Shown here: positions 44,394-54,251 of the stretch, piece after piece | Layout of the letters: every line of letters begins with the position of its first letter | Numbering within the stretch: the stretch's first letter is position 1 | Source of the DNA: Bacillus sp. B-jedd | Lineage (GTDB): Bacteria; Bacillota; Bacilli; Bacillales; Cytobacillaceae | Length of the DNA stretch: 64,000 nucleotides | Direction: 5' to 3' | NCBI RefSeq assembly: GCF_000821085.1 | Contig: NZ_CCXR01000001.1 | Span: 1,137,001 to 1,201,000 of the forward strand | The notes under the pieces: generated by a model | The model's database searches: none | The model's input: only the letters and a program-made list of their open reading frames with translations | What the model was told of the DNA's origin: nothing | Translations under genes and position numbers: made by a program

Positions 44394-47300
44394 CTAATTG
44401 ACTTTAATGGTGTGCGTTGTTGAGTTGGTTGCGCCTTTGTCGTCGGTAACAGTCAATGTGACGGTAAAGGTGCCTTTTTTACTAAAGGTTTGATTAACCT
44501 TAGCTCCAGAACCGGTTGATCCATCCCCGAAGTTCCACGCATAGCTCACGATTTTTCCATCTGAATCACTGGACTGTGAACCGTCGAAGGTTGTAACCTT
44601 CTTTTGCTTGGCGGTAGCATCGGCTTGGATTACTGCGGTTGGTGCTTTGTTCTCTGCCTGAGCTTCAGCTACGTATAGCTTTCCTGGTGCTACGGCTTCC
44701 ACCTTGTTGCCGGCCTGGTCGGATGCCTTGATAACAATCACGCCGCCTTCCATCTTCAGCGTAGTAGGAGTTTTATACGTACCTTCATAATGGCCAGGAG
44801 ATGTTTCGGTCATGGCAATTTCATTGTTGCCGCCAGAAACCATCAGTGGCAATTCAATTCGGAAGGATGCAGTTAGTCCTTCTTCACTGTCGAAGGATAC
44901 ACGTACTTCTTCACCCGGTTTAATGCGGACATCGACAGCCGGAGAAATATTTGTAATCTCTGGGGCGTCAAGGTCCACAACGACATTGCGGGTAACGGTC
45001 GTCTTGTTGCCGGCCCGGTCAGTGGAGACGACGGTAATCGTATTTGCACCGATGTCTAATAGGACTTTGTGTGAGAAACTGCCATCTGCGCTAACAGTTA
45101 CAGACTGTCCGTTCACTGTTAGCTTATCGAGATTCTCATCGCTAGTCGTCCCTTTTACATAAACCATTTCAACATTTGTTTTGTGGCCCTGGACAGGTGC
45201 TGTGACATTGAGTGCAGGAGCTGTTTGATCCAGTGTCACGTTAACAGTCTCGGAACGGTCGGTAATTTTGCCATTAACGACTGCTTCAACGGACAGGGCA
45301 TTCGCGCCAGTGTTTAATGTAGTCTCGATGCTGAATTTACCATTTTCAACTGTTCCAGTTCCGACTTCTTCTGTACCGTTGTACAGCTTCGCGGTAGCAC
45401 CATTGGCCTGGGATGTTCCGGTTACGGTAACCTTTTCATCCTTTGTGAAGGAGCCATCTGCCGGAGACGTAATAACTGGTGCGGTAACAGGGTATTGAAC
45501 TATCGCCCGAATCATGTAGTTGCCTTCGGCAGCTGGAGACTGGCTCCAGGCTCCGCCGACTCTTTGCCAGCTGCGCAGAGCGTTCTTGCCGTCTTCATCC
45601 GTTGCCAATCCTGGGGTGTTAGGATTTGCGAATGTTTGAATGTATACAACGTAGAAATCTCCTTCGGCCATGACAGGCTCTTGGAATTTCACTGATGTCC
45701 AGTTGCCATCTCGTTTTGCTGTACCATCAAATGGGCCTGCCAGCAATCGGCCAGGTGATCCATTCGCGCCAGTCGCATCGTAAATGGCATATTGGAATGC
45801 AGTACCGCCTGGGACTGGCCATTCAGTATCCCAGAAGCGGAACATTGCACCTGTTACTTGTGCAGCGCCATTTTCAGGAGTCATTCGTACAGCCCAGGCA
45901 TTGCCGGCTGCGTTGAAGGCACGTGCGTTTTCAGCTGTACCGTCATCATAGCCGATTGTTCCTTCAAAACCGATAAATGGTTTCAACGCTACATTTGCTT
46001 CAGCTGAACCATTTCCTTTCACGGTTACAGTTGAATTTTTATTGTAGTACTGATCGGCGGAAACCGCGAGAGTGTACGTCCCTTCCAATACTTCAAGGGA
46101 GAAGGCGCCGTTCTCATCCGTAACAACTGGTGTAATCTGGGCGTCTTCCAATACCATTACGGTTGCACCCGCGATTGGTGCATGTGATCTTTCGTCTGTT
46201 ACGACACCGGTAATGGTGCCATGCGGGATTGGCTCAAGCGTAAAGTTGGCCGATGTATCTCTGCCGTCAACGACTGTAATTGAACGGGTTTGCGGATAGA
46301 ATCCGTACGCTTCTGCCCGAAGTGTAAAATCACCCGCTACATGAATCATGTTAAACTGCCCGTTGCTCGGATTGGTTCTTGTAGAACGCCCGGTCTCGAG
46401 AACCGTTACTGTCGCATTGGCAGGTAAGCTTTGCAGATCCACTCCGCCTTGCGTTTGTTTTGGCATTTTATCTTTTTCTGTTCTTGAAAGTTTGACCGCA
46501 GGTTCAGTATAGACTGCCTTTGGTTTATCCATTTCCTGAACATCACGCTCAATGGCTTTTTCTGTTTTTTGCGGTGCCGGAGTTGACAATACAGCGAAGT
46601 TATCAATATACCAGCCGAGCTTTACAACACTGCCATCGGACGTAACACGGTAACGTACTTGAACCTGCTCGCCGGCATACTGGGTCAAATCATAAGATAC
46701 GGTCGACCAGTTTTTGCCGTTTGTCGAGTGGCTGAAGAGCCCAAGCTGGGTCCAGGTTGCTCCGCCATCCTTGGTAATTTCGACAAAGCCTTTATCGTAA
46801 TTTGTCTCAAGCTCATACCAGTGTGCAAATGCAAGTGTTGCGTTTGTTACTTGCGAGAGGTCGATGACTGGAGAAACGAGTGAGAAATTGCTGCTGCTCT
46901 CATAATTTCCATCAAGATCTGTTCCCCATACATTTGGAGCGGATAGAGGGACTGGGGCACCAGTTCCGGATGGAGTGCCGCGCTCCCATTCATCACGCGT
47001 ACCGGAATGGGTCCAGCCATTATCCGTTTCGCCGTCAAAATTATCGCTAAAGATGGTTACTGGAGCGGTTACAGTGACAGACACCTCGTTCGAACGGCCG
47101 CTTTCATTGCCAAAATAATCTTTTGCCGTGACAACATAGTAATACGTTTCGCCATCAGCTGTATTTGAATCTGTAAAACTGTTCACTGTTGTTGTCCCGA
47201 TTTTCTCATAACCATCGCCGGAGACGGATGAGCGATAAACAAAGTATTCTTTCAAATCGAGATCGGCTGGTGCTGACCAGTTAAGTGAGACAATTCCCAG

Positions 47301-49718
47301 TGAATCTGCGCGCGCTGTCAGATTAGCAGGAGCAGCTGGTGCTGCATCATCCGCGCCTAGAATCGCCACATCATCGATATACCATCCATCCCGTGTTTGG
47401 GACCCATCGGAATGGAGATTGAAAATAACATAAACTTGTTCACCCGCAAATTGGGTAAGGTCGACCAGTTCGTTCTTCCAACCATTGCTTTGCCCGGTGA
47501 ATTGGGCGAGGGGAACGAATTGATAATCTGTGGATTCTGCTGCTGCATACACAACTCCTCTGTCATAATTGGTCTCGAGATTGAACCATTGCTTGAAGGA
47601 GAGAAGCGCACCTTCGTCGCTATCCAAAAGGTCAATTGGAGGCATCATCATGTAGGAGTTGGAATTGTTCATATATTGTCCGTTCAGCTTGGTTGCGATC
47701 AGTTTTTCACCAGATGCTGCGGAACCAGGGCCGCCAACAGGAACACCCCACTCCCAGGTGTTATTTGTTCCGCCGGTTGTAAAGCCGGCAATGTCTGTTT
47801 CAAAGTCCTGCGTATAACCAGGCTTCACTCCGTTGGACACTTCAATTGAATACTTGTTTGTTTCAAATCCGTTATTGCCGTAGTCATTAACACGGAAATA
47901 GTATTCAGTGCCTTGTGTATCAACGAGGAAGTAAGGAATGTTGCCTTCGTAAACTCCATTTTTGTAGTCACCGGATTTCCGTTCCATTGGAATGAATGTC
48001 CAGTGTGTGCTTCCTTTGACACGGGCATATGCTTCTACCGTCACGACGCCAATATTATCCGATACACGGGCTGAAATTGGGATGTCAAATCCGGTGTATG
48101 CCTGTGTTACAGGCGTGTGCTCGATAACAGGCTTTTCGAAGTCGTCGCCGGCTGTCGCTACCCGGCCGGATACAGAACCGAGACCGCTAAGGATGGAACC
48201 TACCGCATCGCCAACGTTAATCAATCCGCTGCCATACCCATTATTCGGACTAGTTGGATATTCGGCATCTGTTAACGGCGTTGCAGTTGATTGAATAATT
48301 TCTTCCAGCTGATCAACTGTAAGTGATGAATTTACCTGCAAAAGCAAAGCTGCTAGTGCCGTCGTATGCGGGCCTGCCATCGATGTCCCATTCCATCCGC
48401 CTTCATAACCACCTCCAGGAACAGAGGAGCGGACATTTACACCTGGAGCGGATACTTCAGGCTTGATTTCACCATAAGGTGACGGGCCTCTAAGTGAGAA
48501 CGAAGCCACTTTGTTGTTGATATCTGTCGCCCCAGTTGCAAATGATTCAGGATAGTTGGCTGGGTTTGCCACAGAACCAGGGCCACCCGGATTGCCAGTA
48601 CGGACATTTCCTGCCGAAAACTCAGGGAAGATTTGTGCGGCACGCCATGCCTGGACCATCGGGCGGAACCACTCATCAAGGCCAGGACCGCCGCCCCATG
48701 AGTTATTCACAACATCTGGCGCCATTTCCGGATGAAGATTGCCGTTTTTGTCAACTGGAGCAATCAGCCATTGGGCGCCTCGCAAAATAATATTATCTGT
48801 CGTGGATGGGTTGAAAATCCTGACTGCGATCCATTTCGCCCCAGGTGCAACCCCGACTTGGTTCGATCCGTTTGCTTCTGAACCAACCATTGTACCCATC
48901 GTATGTGTCCCATGACCATCCGTATCGGCTGGCATGGATGCGCCACTGTGCGGGTCGTACCAGCTGAGCTCAGGATTGACGACATTCCCATTCTCATCTA
49001 AGCCGCGCCATTTACGCTTCAACGCTGGGTGATTATAATCAACGCCTGAATCAAGATTCGCAACAACAATACCTGTTCCATCAATGCCCATTTCCCATGC
49101 TTGAGGGGCATTAACCTGATTGATGTTCCACTCTACATTGTTTGGCTGAACATCTTCTTTTACTGCTTCGGGAGACTTTTCTGCTTTATTTAGGAAGCGT
49201 TCTTCGTTAGGAAGAAGTTTCTCTACCTCCGCCCGTAAAGCAATCTTCTCCATCACTTCTTTTGTACTCGTAACAGCCATTGCGTTTACGATAAAGAAGC
49301 TTTCAAAGCTTTTGACTTCTCCTTTTGATTTCATGCTATCTAAGTATTTTTCCAAACCATACTGTGTTCGGGATGCTGTTTCCCGCAATGAGGTAACAAC
49401 AGCATTACGCATTGATAGCTTTGCGACTGCGGGAGTTTCTTTTTTCTTAACCGAGGCTTGGTGGGCGTTTTTCGAAACGGAATTCACATCCGATTGTTCT
49501 TTCATCTTGATGAGGTAGGTGACATATTCCTTATCGTCAAATTGTTTGGCCAGTTTTGGAGCAATTTTCTGAGCAGCTAATTGGGGGGCGTTTGATTTTA
49601 GATCAACTTTTTGATTTGATGTACTTCCAGTTGCAAAGGCCGGGGCAGTGAGCGTTAGTGTAAGAATGAATATCAGGCATAAAGAAATCCATCTACGCAA
49701 TCTTTTACTTTTCACCAA
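44394..49718 (-). CDS. Mosaic S8 (subtilisin) protease, bacillopeptidase F-like
   Basis: A 1774-residue secreted protein with signal peptide (about 1-29, ISLCLIFILTLTLTAPAFA) and an inhibitor-I9-like propeptide (about 60-180). The S8 catalytic domain has Asp223 (NLDSGVDYNHP), His269 (DGHGTHTMGT), oxyanion Asn371 (EFSAGN) and Ser446 (NGTSMAGPH). Two MAM/immune-inhibitor-A-like beta-sandwich modules follow (FETDIAGFTTGGTNNTWEWG; DNFDGETDNGWTHSGTRDEW), with a fibronectin III domain between. Then come two carboxypeptidase-regulatory-like repeats (ATVTVLETGRSTRTNPSNGQ; TGVVTDERSHAPIAGATVMV), Big_9-type repeats and a C-terminal PKD domain (DGSQSSDSDGKIVSYAWNFG). No sortase motif is seen. TTG start. 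Probably a scavenging extracellular protease. Confidence 0.93.
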   Translation of the reverse strand: MVKSKRLRRWISLCLIFILTLTLTAPAFATGSTSNQKVDLKSNAPQLAAQKIAPKLAKQFDDKEYVTYLIKMKEQSDVNSVSKNAHQASVKKKETPAVAKLSMRNAVVTSLRETASRTQYGLEKYLDSMKSKGEVKSFESFFIVNAMAVTSTKEVMEKIALRAEVEKLLPNEERFLNKAEKSPEAVKEDVQPNNVEWNINQVNAPQAWEMGIDGTGIVVANLDSGVDYNHPALKRKWRGLDENGNVVNPELSWYDPHSGASMPADTDGHGTHTMGTMVGSEANGSNQVGVAPGAKWIAVRIFNPSTTDNIILRGAQWLIAPVDKNGNLHPEMAPDVVNNSWGGGPGLDEWFRPMVQAWRAAQIFPEFSAGNVRTGNPGGPGSVANPANYPESFATGATDINNKVASFSLRGPSPYGEIKPEVSAPGVNVRSSVPGGGYEGGWNGTSMAGPHTTALAALLLQVNSSLTVDQLEEIIQSTATPLTDAEYPTSPNNGYGSGLINVGDAVGSILSGLGSVSGRVATAGDDFEKPVIEHTPVTQAYTGFDIPISARVSDNIGVVTVEAYARVKGSTHWTFIPMERKSGDYKNGVYEGNIPYFLVDTQGTEYYFRVNDYGNNGFETNKYSIEVSNGVKPGYTQDFETDIAGFTTGGTNNTWEWGVPVGGPGSAASGEKLIATKLNGQYMNNSNSYMMMPPIDLLDSDEGALLSFKQWFNLETNYDRGVVYAAAESTDYQFVPLAQFTGQSNGWKNELVDLTQFAGEQVYVIFNLHSDGSQTRDGWYIDDVAILGADDAAPAAPANLTARADSLGIVSLNWSAPADLDLKEYFVYRSSVSGDGYEKIGTTTVNSFTDSNTADGETYYYVVTAKDYFGNESGRSNEVSVTVTAPVTIFSDNFDGETDNGWTHSGTRDEWERGTPSGTGAPVPLSAPNVWGTDLDGNYESSSNFSLVSPVIDLSQVTNATLAFAHWYELETNYDKGFVEITKDGGATWTQLGLFSHSTNGKNWSTVSYDLTQYAGEQVQVRYRVTSDGSVVKLGWYIDNFAVLSTPAPQKTEKAIERDVQEMDKPKAVYTEPAVKLSRTEKDKMPKQTQGGVDLQSLPANATVTVLETGRSTRTNPSNGQFNMIHVAGDFTLRAEAYGFYPQTRSITVVDGRDTSANFTLEPIPHGTITGVVTDERSHAPIAGATVMVLEDAQITPVVTDENGAFSLEVLEGTYTLAVSADQYYNKNSTVTVKGNGSAEANVALKPFIGFEGTIGYDDGTAENARAFNAAGNAWAVRMTPENGAAQVTGAMFRFWDTEWPVPGGTAFQYAIYDATGANGSPGRLLAGPFDGTAKRDGNWTSVKFQEPVMAEGDFYVVYIQTFANPNTPGLATDEDGKNALRSWQRVGGAWSQSPAAEGNYMIRAIVQYPVTAPVITSPADGSFTKDEKVTVTGTSQANGATAKLYNGTEEVGTGTVENGKFSIETTLNTGANALSVEAVVNGKITDRSETVNVTLDQTAPALNVTAPVQGHKTNVEMVYVKGTTSDENLDKLTVNGQSVTVSADGSFSHKVLLDIGANTITVVSTDRAGNKTTVTRNVVVDLDAPEITNISPAVDVRIKPGEEVRVSFDSEEGLTASFRIELPLMVSGGNNEIAMTETSPGHYEGTYKTPTTLKMEGGVIVIKASDQAGNKVEAVAPGKLYVAEAQAENKAPTAVIQADATAKQKKVTTFDGSQSSDSDGKIVSYAWNFGDGSTGSGAKVNQTFSKKGTFTVTLTVTDDKGATNSTTHTIKVN

Positions 49719-50582
49719 TAAATCTCAACTCCCTTTCAAATAATGAATAAATTCTCTATTAAGAATGTATAGAGATACTGGGAATACCTCCTTTCTCCCT
49801 TAGGGTAAAGGAATCTATTTACTTAGACAATCTATAAAAATACAGCAATTTTAATAAAACGACCAAGTTTTCCCAACGTGCGAATACTATTGTAAGAGAA
49901 TACCAACTAGAAATTTGAAGGGGGGTTTATGGTTGCAATGGTGGGAAATGAGAAGGAGGTTTGGATTGAATTTCCTTTATATTCAAGTGGTTGAATTTCG
50001 ACAAATACTGTCTTTTCCTTTGTCAGAGACTTTTTTTCTATCGCATAAGCCAGTTTCTCACTACTTTCCAGAGGTTTATCAACCGTTTGGGAATTTTTTA
50101 TAATAGTTCCCTAGATCGTCCGTTTCCCTGAAAATCGACAAACACCGTCTTTAACAGACTAAATTACTTATAGCGTTAAACAGTCAAAATGAATGGTAAA
50201 AAAGACGGTGAAAGCGTAAGAGGGGAATCCGAGTGTAGCTAAACAGAAACAATATATTTCAACAGATTATTATTTTTGTAACTTAAGAAATACTCAGTGA
50301 AATATTTTTAAAAATAGATGGTTTATTGTCAGGGGAGGATTCATGAAGAAAATTTTCCCAAAAATTCCACCTGTTTCTAGAGGGGTTTGATGGATTTTAG
50401 CCAGGTTTAAGACTTACATGCAAAGGAGACAGCAGTGCTCCTTAATTTTTAATGGTGGGGGGAGACGAAGAAAACCAGATGAATTGGTTCTCCAAAACTA
50501 TTTCCAATTTTGTGTTAATTCGTTATAATAGGTGAAACCTGTCACAGGGCGGGTGGTTTAGTTGAGAGGAGACGAGTAGAGT
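49719..50582. other. Long intergenic region upstream of trpB
   Basis: About 860 bp without a credible gene. A reading frame at 49915-50103 lacks family features. A perfect 10-bp inverted repeat (CACCGTCTTT at 50143-50152, AAAGACGGTG at 50201-50210) could form a long-range hairpin. TATAAT at about 50524 is a likely -10 for trpB. No T-box GGGTGGNACCGCG sequence and no TRAP-type (G/U)AG repeat series were found. Confidence 0.5.
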
Positions 50583-51752
50583 ATGACGAGTGTGAGCACA
50601 GAGAAGAGAGGGTATTTTGGTGAGTTCGGAGGCAGTTTTGTACCTGAAGGCCTTCAGCAAGTATTGGACATCCTGGAGGAGCAATTCCTGAAATACAAGG
50701 ATGATCCGGATTTCCAGGAAGAATTCAAGTTTTATTTGAAAGAATATGTGGGCCGGGATAATCCGCTGACGCTGGCGGAAAACCTGACTAAGAAGGTCGG
50801 CGGCGCAAAAATCTACCTGAAACGGGAAGATTTGAACCATACTGGTGCCCATAAAATCAATAATGTGATTGGACAAATTTTGCTGGCAAAACGCATGGGG
50901 GCGAAGAGAATAATCGCCGAAACCGGTGCCGGCCAGCATGGCGTTGCCACTGCAACCGCGTGTGCGATGTTCGATATGGAATGCATCATTTATATGGGGA
51001 AACTGGATACGGAACGCCAGGAACTGAACGTATTCCGGATGGAACTCCTCGGGGCAAAAGTCGTTTCGGTCGAAGCGGGGCAGGGGCGTTTGAAGGATGC
51101 GGTCGATGCCGCACTTGGAGACCTGGTCGAAAACTATGAAAATACATTTTATTTATTGGGATCAGCCGTAGGGCCGCACCCGTTCCCGATAATGGTTAAG
51201 CATTTCCAGTCGGTGATCAGTGAGGAATCGAAACGGCAAATCCTTGCAAAAGAAGGGAAGCTTCCGACAGCCGTGATTGCCTGCGCTGGTGGGGGCAGCA
51301 ACGCGATTGGCGCGTTCGCCCACTATATTGAGGAGCCCGAGGTCAGGCTGATTGGGGTCGAGCCAAGTGAGGCGCCGACTTTGACGGAAGGTGTACCCGC
51401 TGTCATTCATGGATTTAAATGCCTGACACTCATGGATGAAGAGGGGAATCCGAAGCCAACATACTCGATTGCAGCGGGCCTTGATTATCCCGGAATAGGA
51501 CCGGAACACAGCCAGCTCAAGGTGAGCGGCCGCGCCGAGTATGTGACGGTGAGCGGGGAAGAGGCACTGGAGGCGTTTCTCCTTTTGTCAAAAACAGAAG
51601 GAATCATCCCTGCACTCGAAAGCGCCCATGCAGTCGCGCACGCCGTGAAACTCGCCCGCGAATTGCCGGAAGATGATATTCTCATCGTAAACCTCTCCGG
51701 ACGCGGTGACAAAGATGTTGCCCAGGTGTATGAGATGTTAAAGGAAAAATGA
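50583..51752 (+). CDS. trpB: Tryptophan synthase beta chain
   Basis: The 389-residue PLP enzyme condenses indole with serine. PLP-binding Lys91 is in [10 protein letters not shown], the catalytic Glu113 in [10 protein letters not shown], the phosphate-binding loop is [10 protein letters not shown], and [10 protein letters not shown] and the C-terminal SGRGDKD are all present, typical of the TrpB1 class. [15 protein letters not shown] replaces the more usual GAEDxxRQxLNVxRM. ATG 50583 behind GAGAGGAG. There is no trpA or other trp gene beside it, so it is either an extra copy or a relocated gene, perhaps salvaging free indole. Confidence 0.95.
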   Translation: MTSVSTEKRGYFGEFGGSFVPEGLQQVLDILEEQFLKYKDDPDFQEEFKFYLKEYVGRDNPLTLAENLTKKVGGAKIYLKREDLNHTGAHKINNVIGQILLAKRMGAKRIIAETGAGQHGVATATACAMFDMECIIYMGKLDTERQELNVFRMELLGAKVVSVEAGQGRLKDAVDAALGDLVENYENTFYLLGSAVGPHPFPIMVKHFQSVISEESKRQILAKEGKLPTAVIACAGGGSNAIGAFAHYIEEPEVRLIGVEPSEAPTLTEGVPAVIHGFKCLTLMDEEGNPKPTYSIAAGLDYPGIGPEHSQLKVSGRAEYVTVSGEEALEAFLLLSKTEGIIPALESAHAVAHAVKLARELPEDDILIVNLSGRGDKDVAQVYEMLKEK

Positions 51753-51830
51753 AATTAACATAGAAAACCCAATCGGAGTTTAAGTTCAAAAAATAAGGCT
51801 CAGTTAAAGGTGAGTGTTGATTTTCAAGAA

Positions 51831-51960
51831 GTTGATTGGAACGGAGGGGACTGACTCCAGTGGGATGCAGCTGCACGTGGAGACCCCACAGGCGTCTATG
51901 AAGCCGAGGAGGCTCCACGGTCCGCCCCGCGGAAAGCATGTCCCCGGAGTGGAAATCAAC
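51831..51960. repeat. Dispersed Bacillaceae intergenic repeat (about 130 bp)
   Basis: Bounded by GTTGATT at the left and AATCAAC at the right, with GC-rich inverted pieces inside (GGCTCCACGG; CCGCCCCGCGGAAAGC). I recognise this as a form of the widespread Bacillaceae intergenic repeat that contains '...GGAGGCTC...CCGCCCCGCGGAAAGC...' and ends in TCAAC. It sits between trpB and a small membrane protein. Its function is unknown and it has the look of a non-autonomous repeat. Confidence 0.75.
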
Positions 51961-52002
51961 AATCAAGGATAGCCGAGCCAAAAATAAAAAAGACAATGTT
52001 TG

Positions 52003-52039
52003 GCAGTTCAATTCGCAAAAGAGTTGGACTGCTTTTTTT
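52003..52039 (+). terminator. Rho-independent terminator
   Basis: GCAGTTCAATTC pairs with GAGTTGGACTGC (one G-U) around 6 bases and is followed by seven T; it would end trpB and read-through from the repeat. Confidence 0.88.
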
Positions 52040-52093
52040 GACAAAACAAGGCTTTTTCACAGAAGTTCTGATAACTAACAGGAGGGAGAATGA

Positions 52094-52456
52094 TTGAATA
52101 TTACTACTGATTCCCTTGTAGTTCTATGTATTACTTTGGGGATACCAACTTTTATGGGTATTAGGGAGTACTTAAAGATGGATCAAGATGATAAAAAAAC
52201 GGTAATGAAGGATTTTAGATCACCCGATTTTATTTTCACTATAGGATTTTTTGTATTAGGTGCTCTCTTAACTCAATTAGGTGATTTATTTACTTTCAGT
52301 ACAATTAAAGGAATTGGGTTTGTTTTAATAATGATAAGCAGCATTGTTTCAACATTCCATACCTGGAAGAAAAGTAGGTTCAAAAGCCTGATCATTTTTA
52401 TCTTAATTTCTTTTCTAATTTTCTTAAATGTAAAATATTTAATTCCTCGGACTTAA
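52094..52456 (+). CDS. Small membrane protein of unknown function
   Basis: A 120-residue protein with four hydrophobic segments (SLVVLCITLGIPTFMGI, PDFIFTIGFFVLGALL, GIGFVLIMISSIVSTF, SLIIFILISFLIFLNV). The start is TTG 52094, behind GGAGGGAG, in AT-rich sequence. No family recognised. Confidence 0.7.
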   Translation: MNITTDSLVVLCITLGIPTFMGIREYLKMDQDDKKTVMKDFRSPDFIFTIGFFVLGALLTQLGDLFTFSTIKGIGFVLIMISSIVSTFHTWKKSRFKSLIIFILISFLIFLNVKYLIPRT

Positions 52457-52560
52457 AAGGTGCTTTACTCCAAGGAGACATCTACATTAATTTTTATTTC
52501 ATCAAGAACCCAATATTTCCATGAATTCGGCTAAACCACCTTACTGCTATAAAAACTGGG

Positions 52561-52606
52561 AAAAAGGCCCCCAATGCTTTAAGTTGCACAGCAGAGGGGG
52601 CCTTTC
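52561..52606 (-). terminator. Terminator, stronger on minus strand
   Basis: AAAGGCCCCC pairs with GGGGGCCTTT around a 22-nt loop. The minus strand continues into TTTTT, serving the transporter gene to the right. Confidence 0.85.
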
Positions 52607-52631
52607 CTCGTTGTTTTTAAAGTGGTGAAGT

Positions 52632-53912
52632 TCAAGCGTTCTTCTTTGTCGGATATCCGATGAGGATAGAGATGATTCCGCAAATTCCTATGAGAATTGG
52701 ATAGAAAGAGTATTCCAGGATGCTCACTGGCGAAATTCCGGCTACGCTTGCAGCTGCAAGAAATTGAGCGCCGTACGGCAGGAGGCCCTGAATCGAACAG
52801 GAGAAAAGATCTAATATACTTGCAGACTTTCGCGGCTCAATTCCATATTGGTCAGCAATATTTTTTGCAAGAGGTCCGGCAATTAAAATAGCAATTGTAT
52901 TATTGGCTGTCGATAAGTCGGTTAGCCCAACAAGACCGGCAATCCCGAATTCGGCACCTTTTTTCGATTTGATCCTCCGTGTCGCAAGGTTAAGCAGAAA
53001 GTCAATTCCACCGTTAAACTTAATAACCTCCACCATCCCAGCTATTAATATTGCAAGAAAGGCGATTTCATACATGCCTGCCATTCCTTTACCCATCGTT
53101 TGCAGAAGGCTCATTACGTGATAGCTGCCATCCACTAGGCCGACAGCCCCGGCGAGAACAATCCCCAATGCGAGAACGAGGAACACATTCATTCCGGCCA
53201 ACGCGAAGATAATAACCAACACATAGGGAACAATTTTAACCCAACTATAGCTTAAATGTTCGACCTGTGCCGTTTCACCCATTGTGATAACCCCGAAAAT
53301 AATGCCCGTAACAATAGCTGCCGGCAGCACAATCCAAAAATTCACCTTAAATTTATCCTTCATTTGCGCGCCTTGTGAACGGACGGCCGTAATGGTTGTA
53401 TCGGAAATAAAGGATAAATTATCGCCAAACATCGACCCGCCAATAATCGCCGCCATAATTAAGGCCATGGAAAGATCGGTATGCCCGCTTATCCCAACGC
53501 CAATTGGAGCAAGTGCTACAATTGTTCCCATCGAAGTACCCATTGACAGGGAAATAAAGCAGCCAATGATGAACAAACCTACGACAAGCAGGTTTTGCGG
53601 AACGACCGATAAAGCAAAGTTAACAGTGGAATCTACTGCCCCCATGCCTTTTGCTACCTCTGAAAACGCGCCGGCCAAGAGAAAAATAACAACCATCAGC
53701 ATGACATTTGAATTGCCTGCGCCTTGGCAAAAAATATCAACTTTCCGAGAAAAAGATTCTTTCCGATTCATTGCCAGAGCCACAGCACCCGAAATGGCGA
53801 TGGCGACAATGACTGGAAAAGCATAAAAATCACCTGTCATAACTCCTGAACCAATAAATAAAATCAAAAAAACAACAAATGGGACCAGCGCCCATGGATT
53901 TCCTTTGTTCAT
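52632..53912 (-). CDS. NhaC-family transporter under SAM-riboswitch control (candidate methionine transporter)
   Basis: A 426-residue, roughly 12-helix protein of the NhaC antiporter group (SLSMGTSMGTIVALAPIGVG; GGSMFGDNLSFISDTTITA; LTDLSTANNTIAILIAGPLA). ATG 53912 behind GGAGGTGG. NhaC relatives exchange Na+ and H+, but some S-box-controlled members have been predicted from comparative genomics to be methionine transporters (MetT-like). The SAM riboswitch directly upstream makes an amino acid substrate linked to methionine more likely than a general Na+/H+ role. Confidence 0.88.
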   Translation of the reverse strand: MNKGNPWALVPFVVFLILFIGSGVMTGDFYAFPVIVAIAISGAVALAMNRKESFSRKVDIFCQGAGNSNVMLMVVIFLLAGAFSEVAKGMGAVDSTVNFALSVVPQNLLVVGLFIIGCFISLSMGTSMGTIVALAPIGVGISGHTDLSMALIMAAIIGGSMFGDNLSFISDTTITAVRSQGAQMKDKFKVNFWIVLPAAIVTGIIFGVITMGETAQVEHLSYSWVKIVPYVLVIIFALAGMNVFLVLALGIVLAGAVGLVDGSYHVMSLLQTMGKGMAGMYEIAFLAILIAGMVEVIKFNGGIDFLLNLATRRIKSKKGAEFGIAGLVGLTDLSTANNTIAILIAGPLAKNIADQYGIEPRKSASILDLFSCSIQGLLPYGAQFLAAASVAGISPVSILEYSFYPILIGICGIISILIGYPTKKNA

Positions 53913-53970
53913 TGTTCCACCTCCAAAAATTTAAAAAGGGACACGCCTTTTGTATATTTTTCGTCCCGAA

Positions 53971-54007
53971 AAAAAGGCCTCATCTTGAAACAACAAGAAG
54001 AGGCCTT
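53971..54007 (-). terminator. Riboswitch expression-platform terminator
   Basis: On the minus strand AAGGCCTC pairs with GAGGCCTT, followed by TTTTTTC. It lies 16 bp after the SAM aptamer and before the transporter gene, as expected for a SAM-induced terminator. Confidence 0.85.
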
Positions 54008-54022
54008 ATATGTATAAAACAC

Positions 54023-54127
54023 TCATCTTATCTTTCAAGTCTTTGCTTGCTGGATTTGGCACAGAAACGCTAAGTTCCGCTGCCGAGATTTCAACGGGCC
54101 AGTCCCTCCATCTCTCTTGATAAGAAG
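54023..54127 (-). promoter_or_regulatory. SAM-I (S-box) riboswitch
   Basis: Read on the minus strand, P1 starts with CTTATCAAGAGAGATGG. The diagnostic S-box core GGAGGGACTGGCCC (plus-strand 54096-54109) is followed by a TGAAA- and CGGCAG-type segment. The 3' side contains TTGCTTGCTGGATTTGGC in reverse sense, and a closing P1 strand GATAAGATGAG (54023-54033). The order and spacing match the SAM-I aptamer. It is followed by the intrinsic terminator at 53971-54007, so high SAM should shut off the transporter. Confidence 0.93.
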
Positions 54128-54251
54128 AAAATCATATTATTTTGTCACAGTGTTAAAGGTTACAGGATTTTCATTCTTTTATCAACATAATTTTATTGGA
54201 TATTTAGAGCGGCCGAATTGAACAGTTATAACGCCTAAAAAGGCACGCCTT

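Noticed and set aside
44149..44397. 82-codon plus-strand frame
   Set aside because: It is made of array 2 and the protease terminator; the cysteine-rich repeat peptide is an artefact.
45268..48790. Many plus-strand frames of 66-150 codons opposite the protease gene
   Set aside because: They are shadows of a long, compositionally biased gene; none has a good ribosome site or recognisable family.
49915..50103. 62-codon frame upstream of trpB
   Set aside because: No family and no good ribosome site; the sequence around it looks like non-coding AT-rich DNA.
50383..50582. T-box or TRAP leader before trpB
   Set aside because: No GGGTGGNACCGCG specifier and no series of (G/U)AG triplets were found.
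51831..51960. Insertion sequence
   Set aside because: Too short, no transposase; it matches a known type of dispersed intergenic repeat instead.
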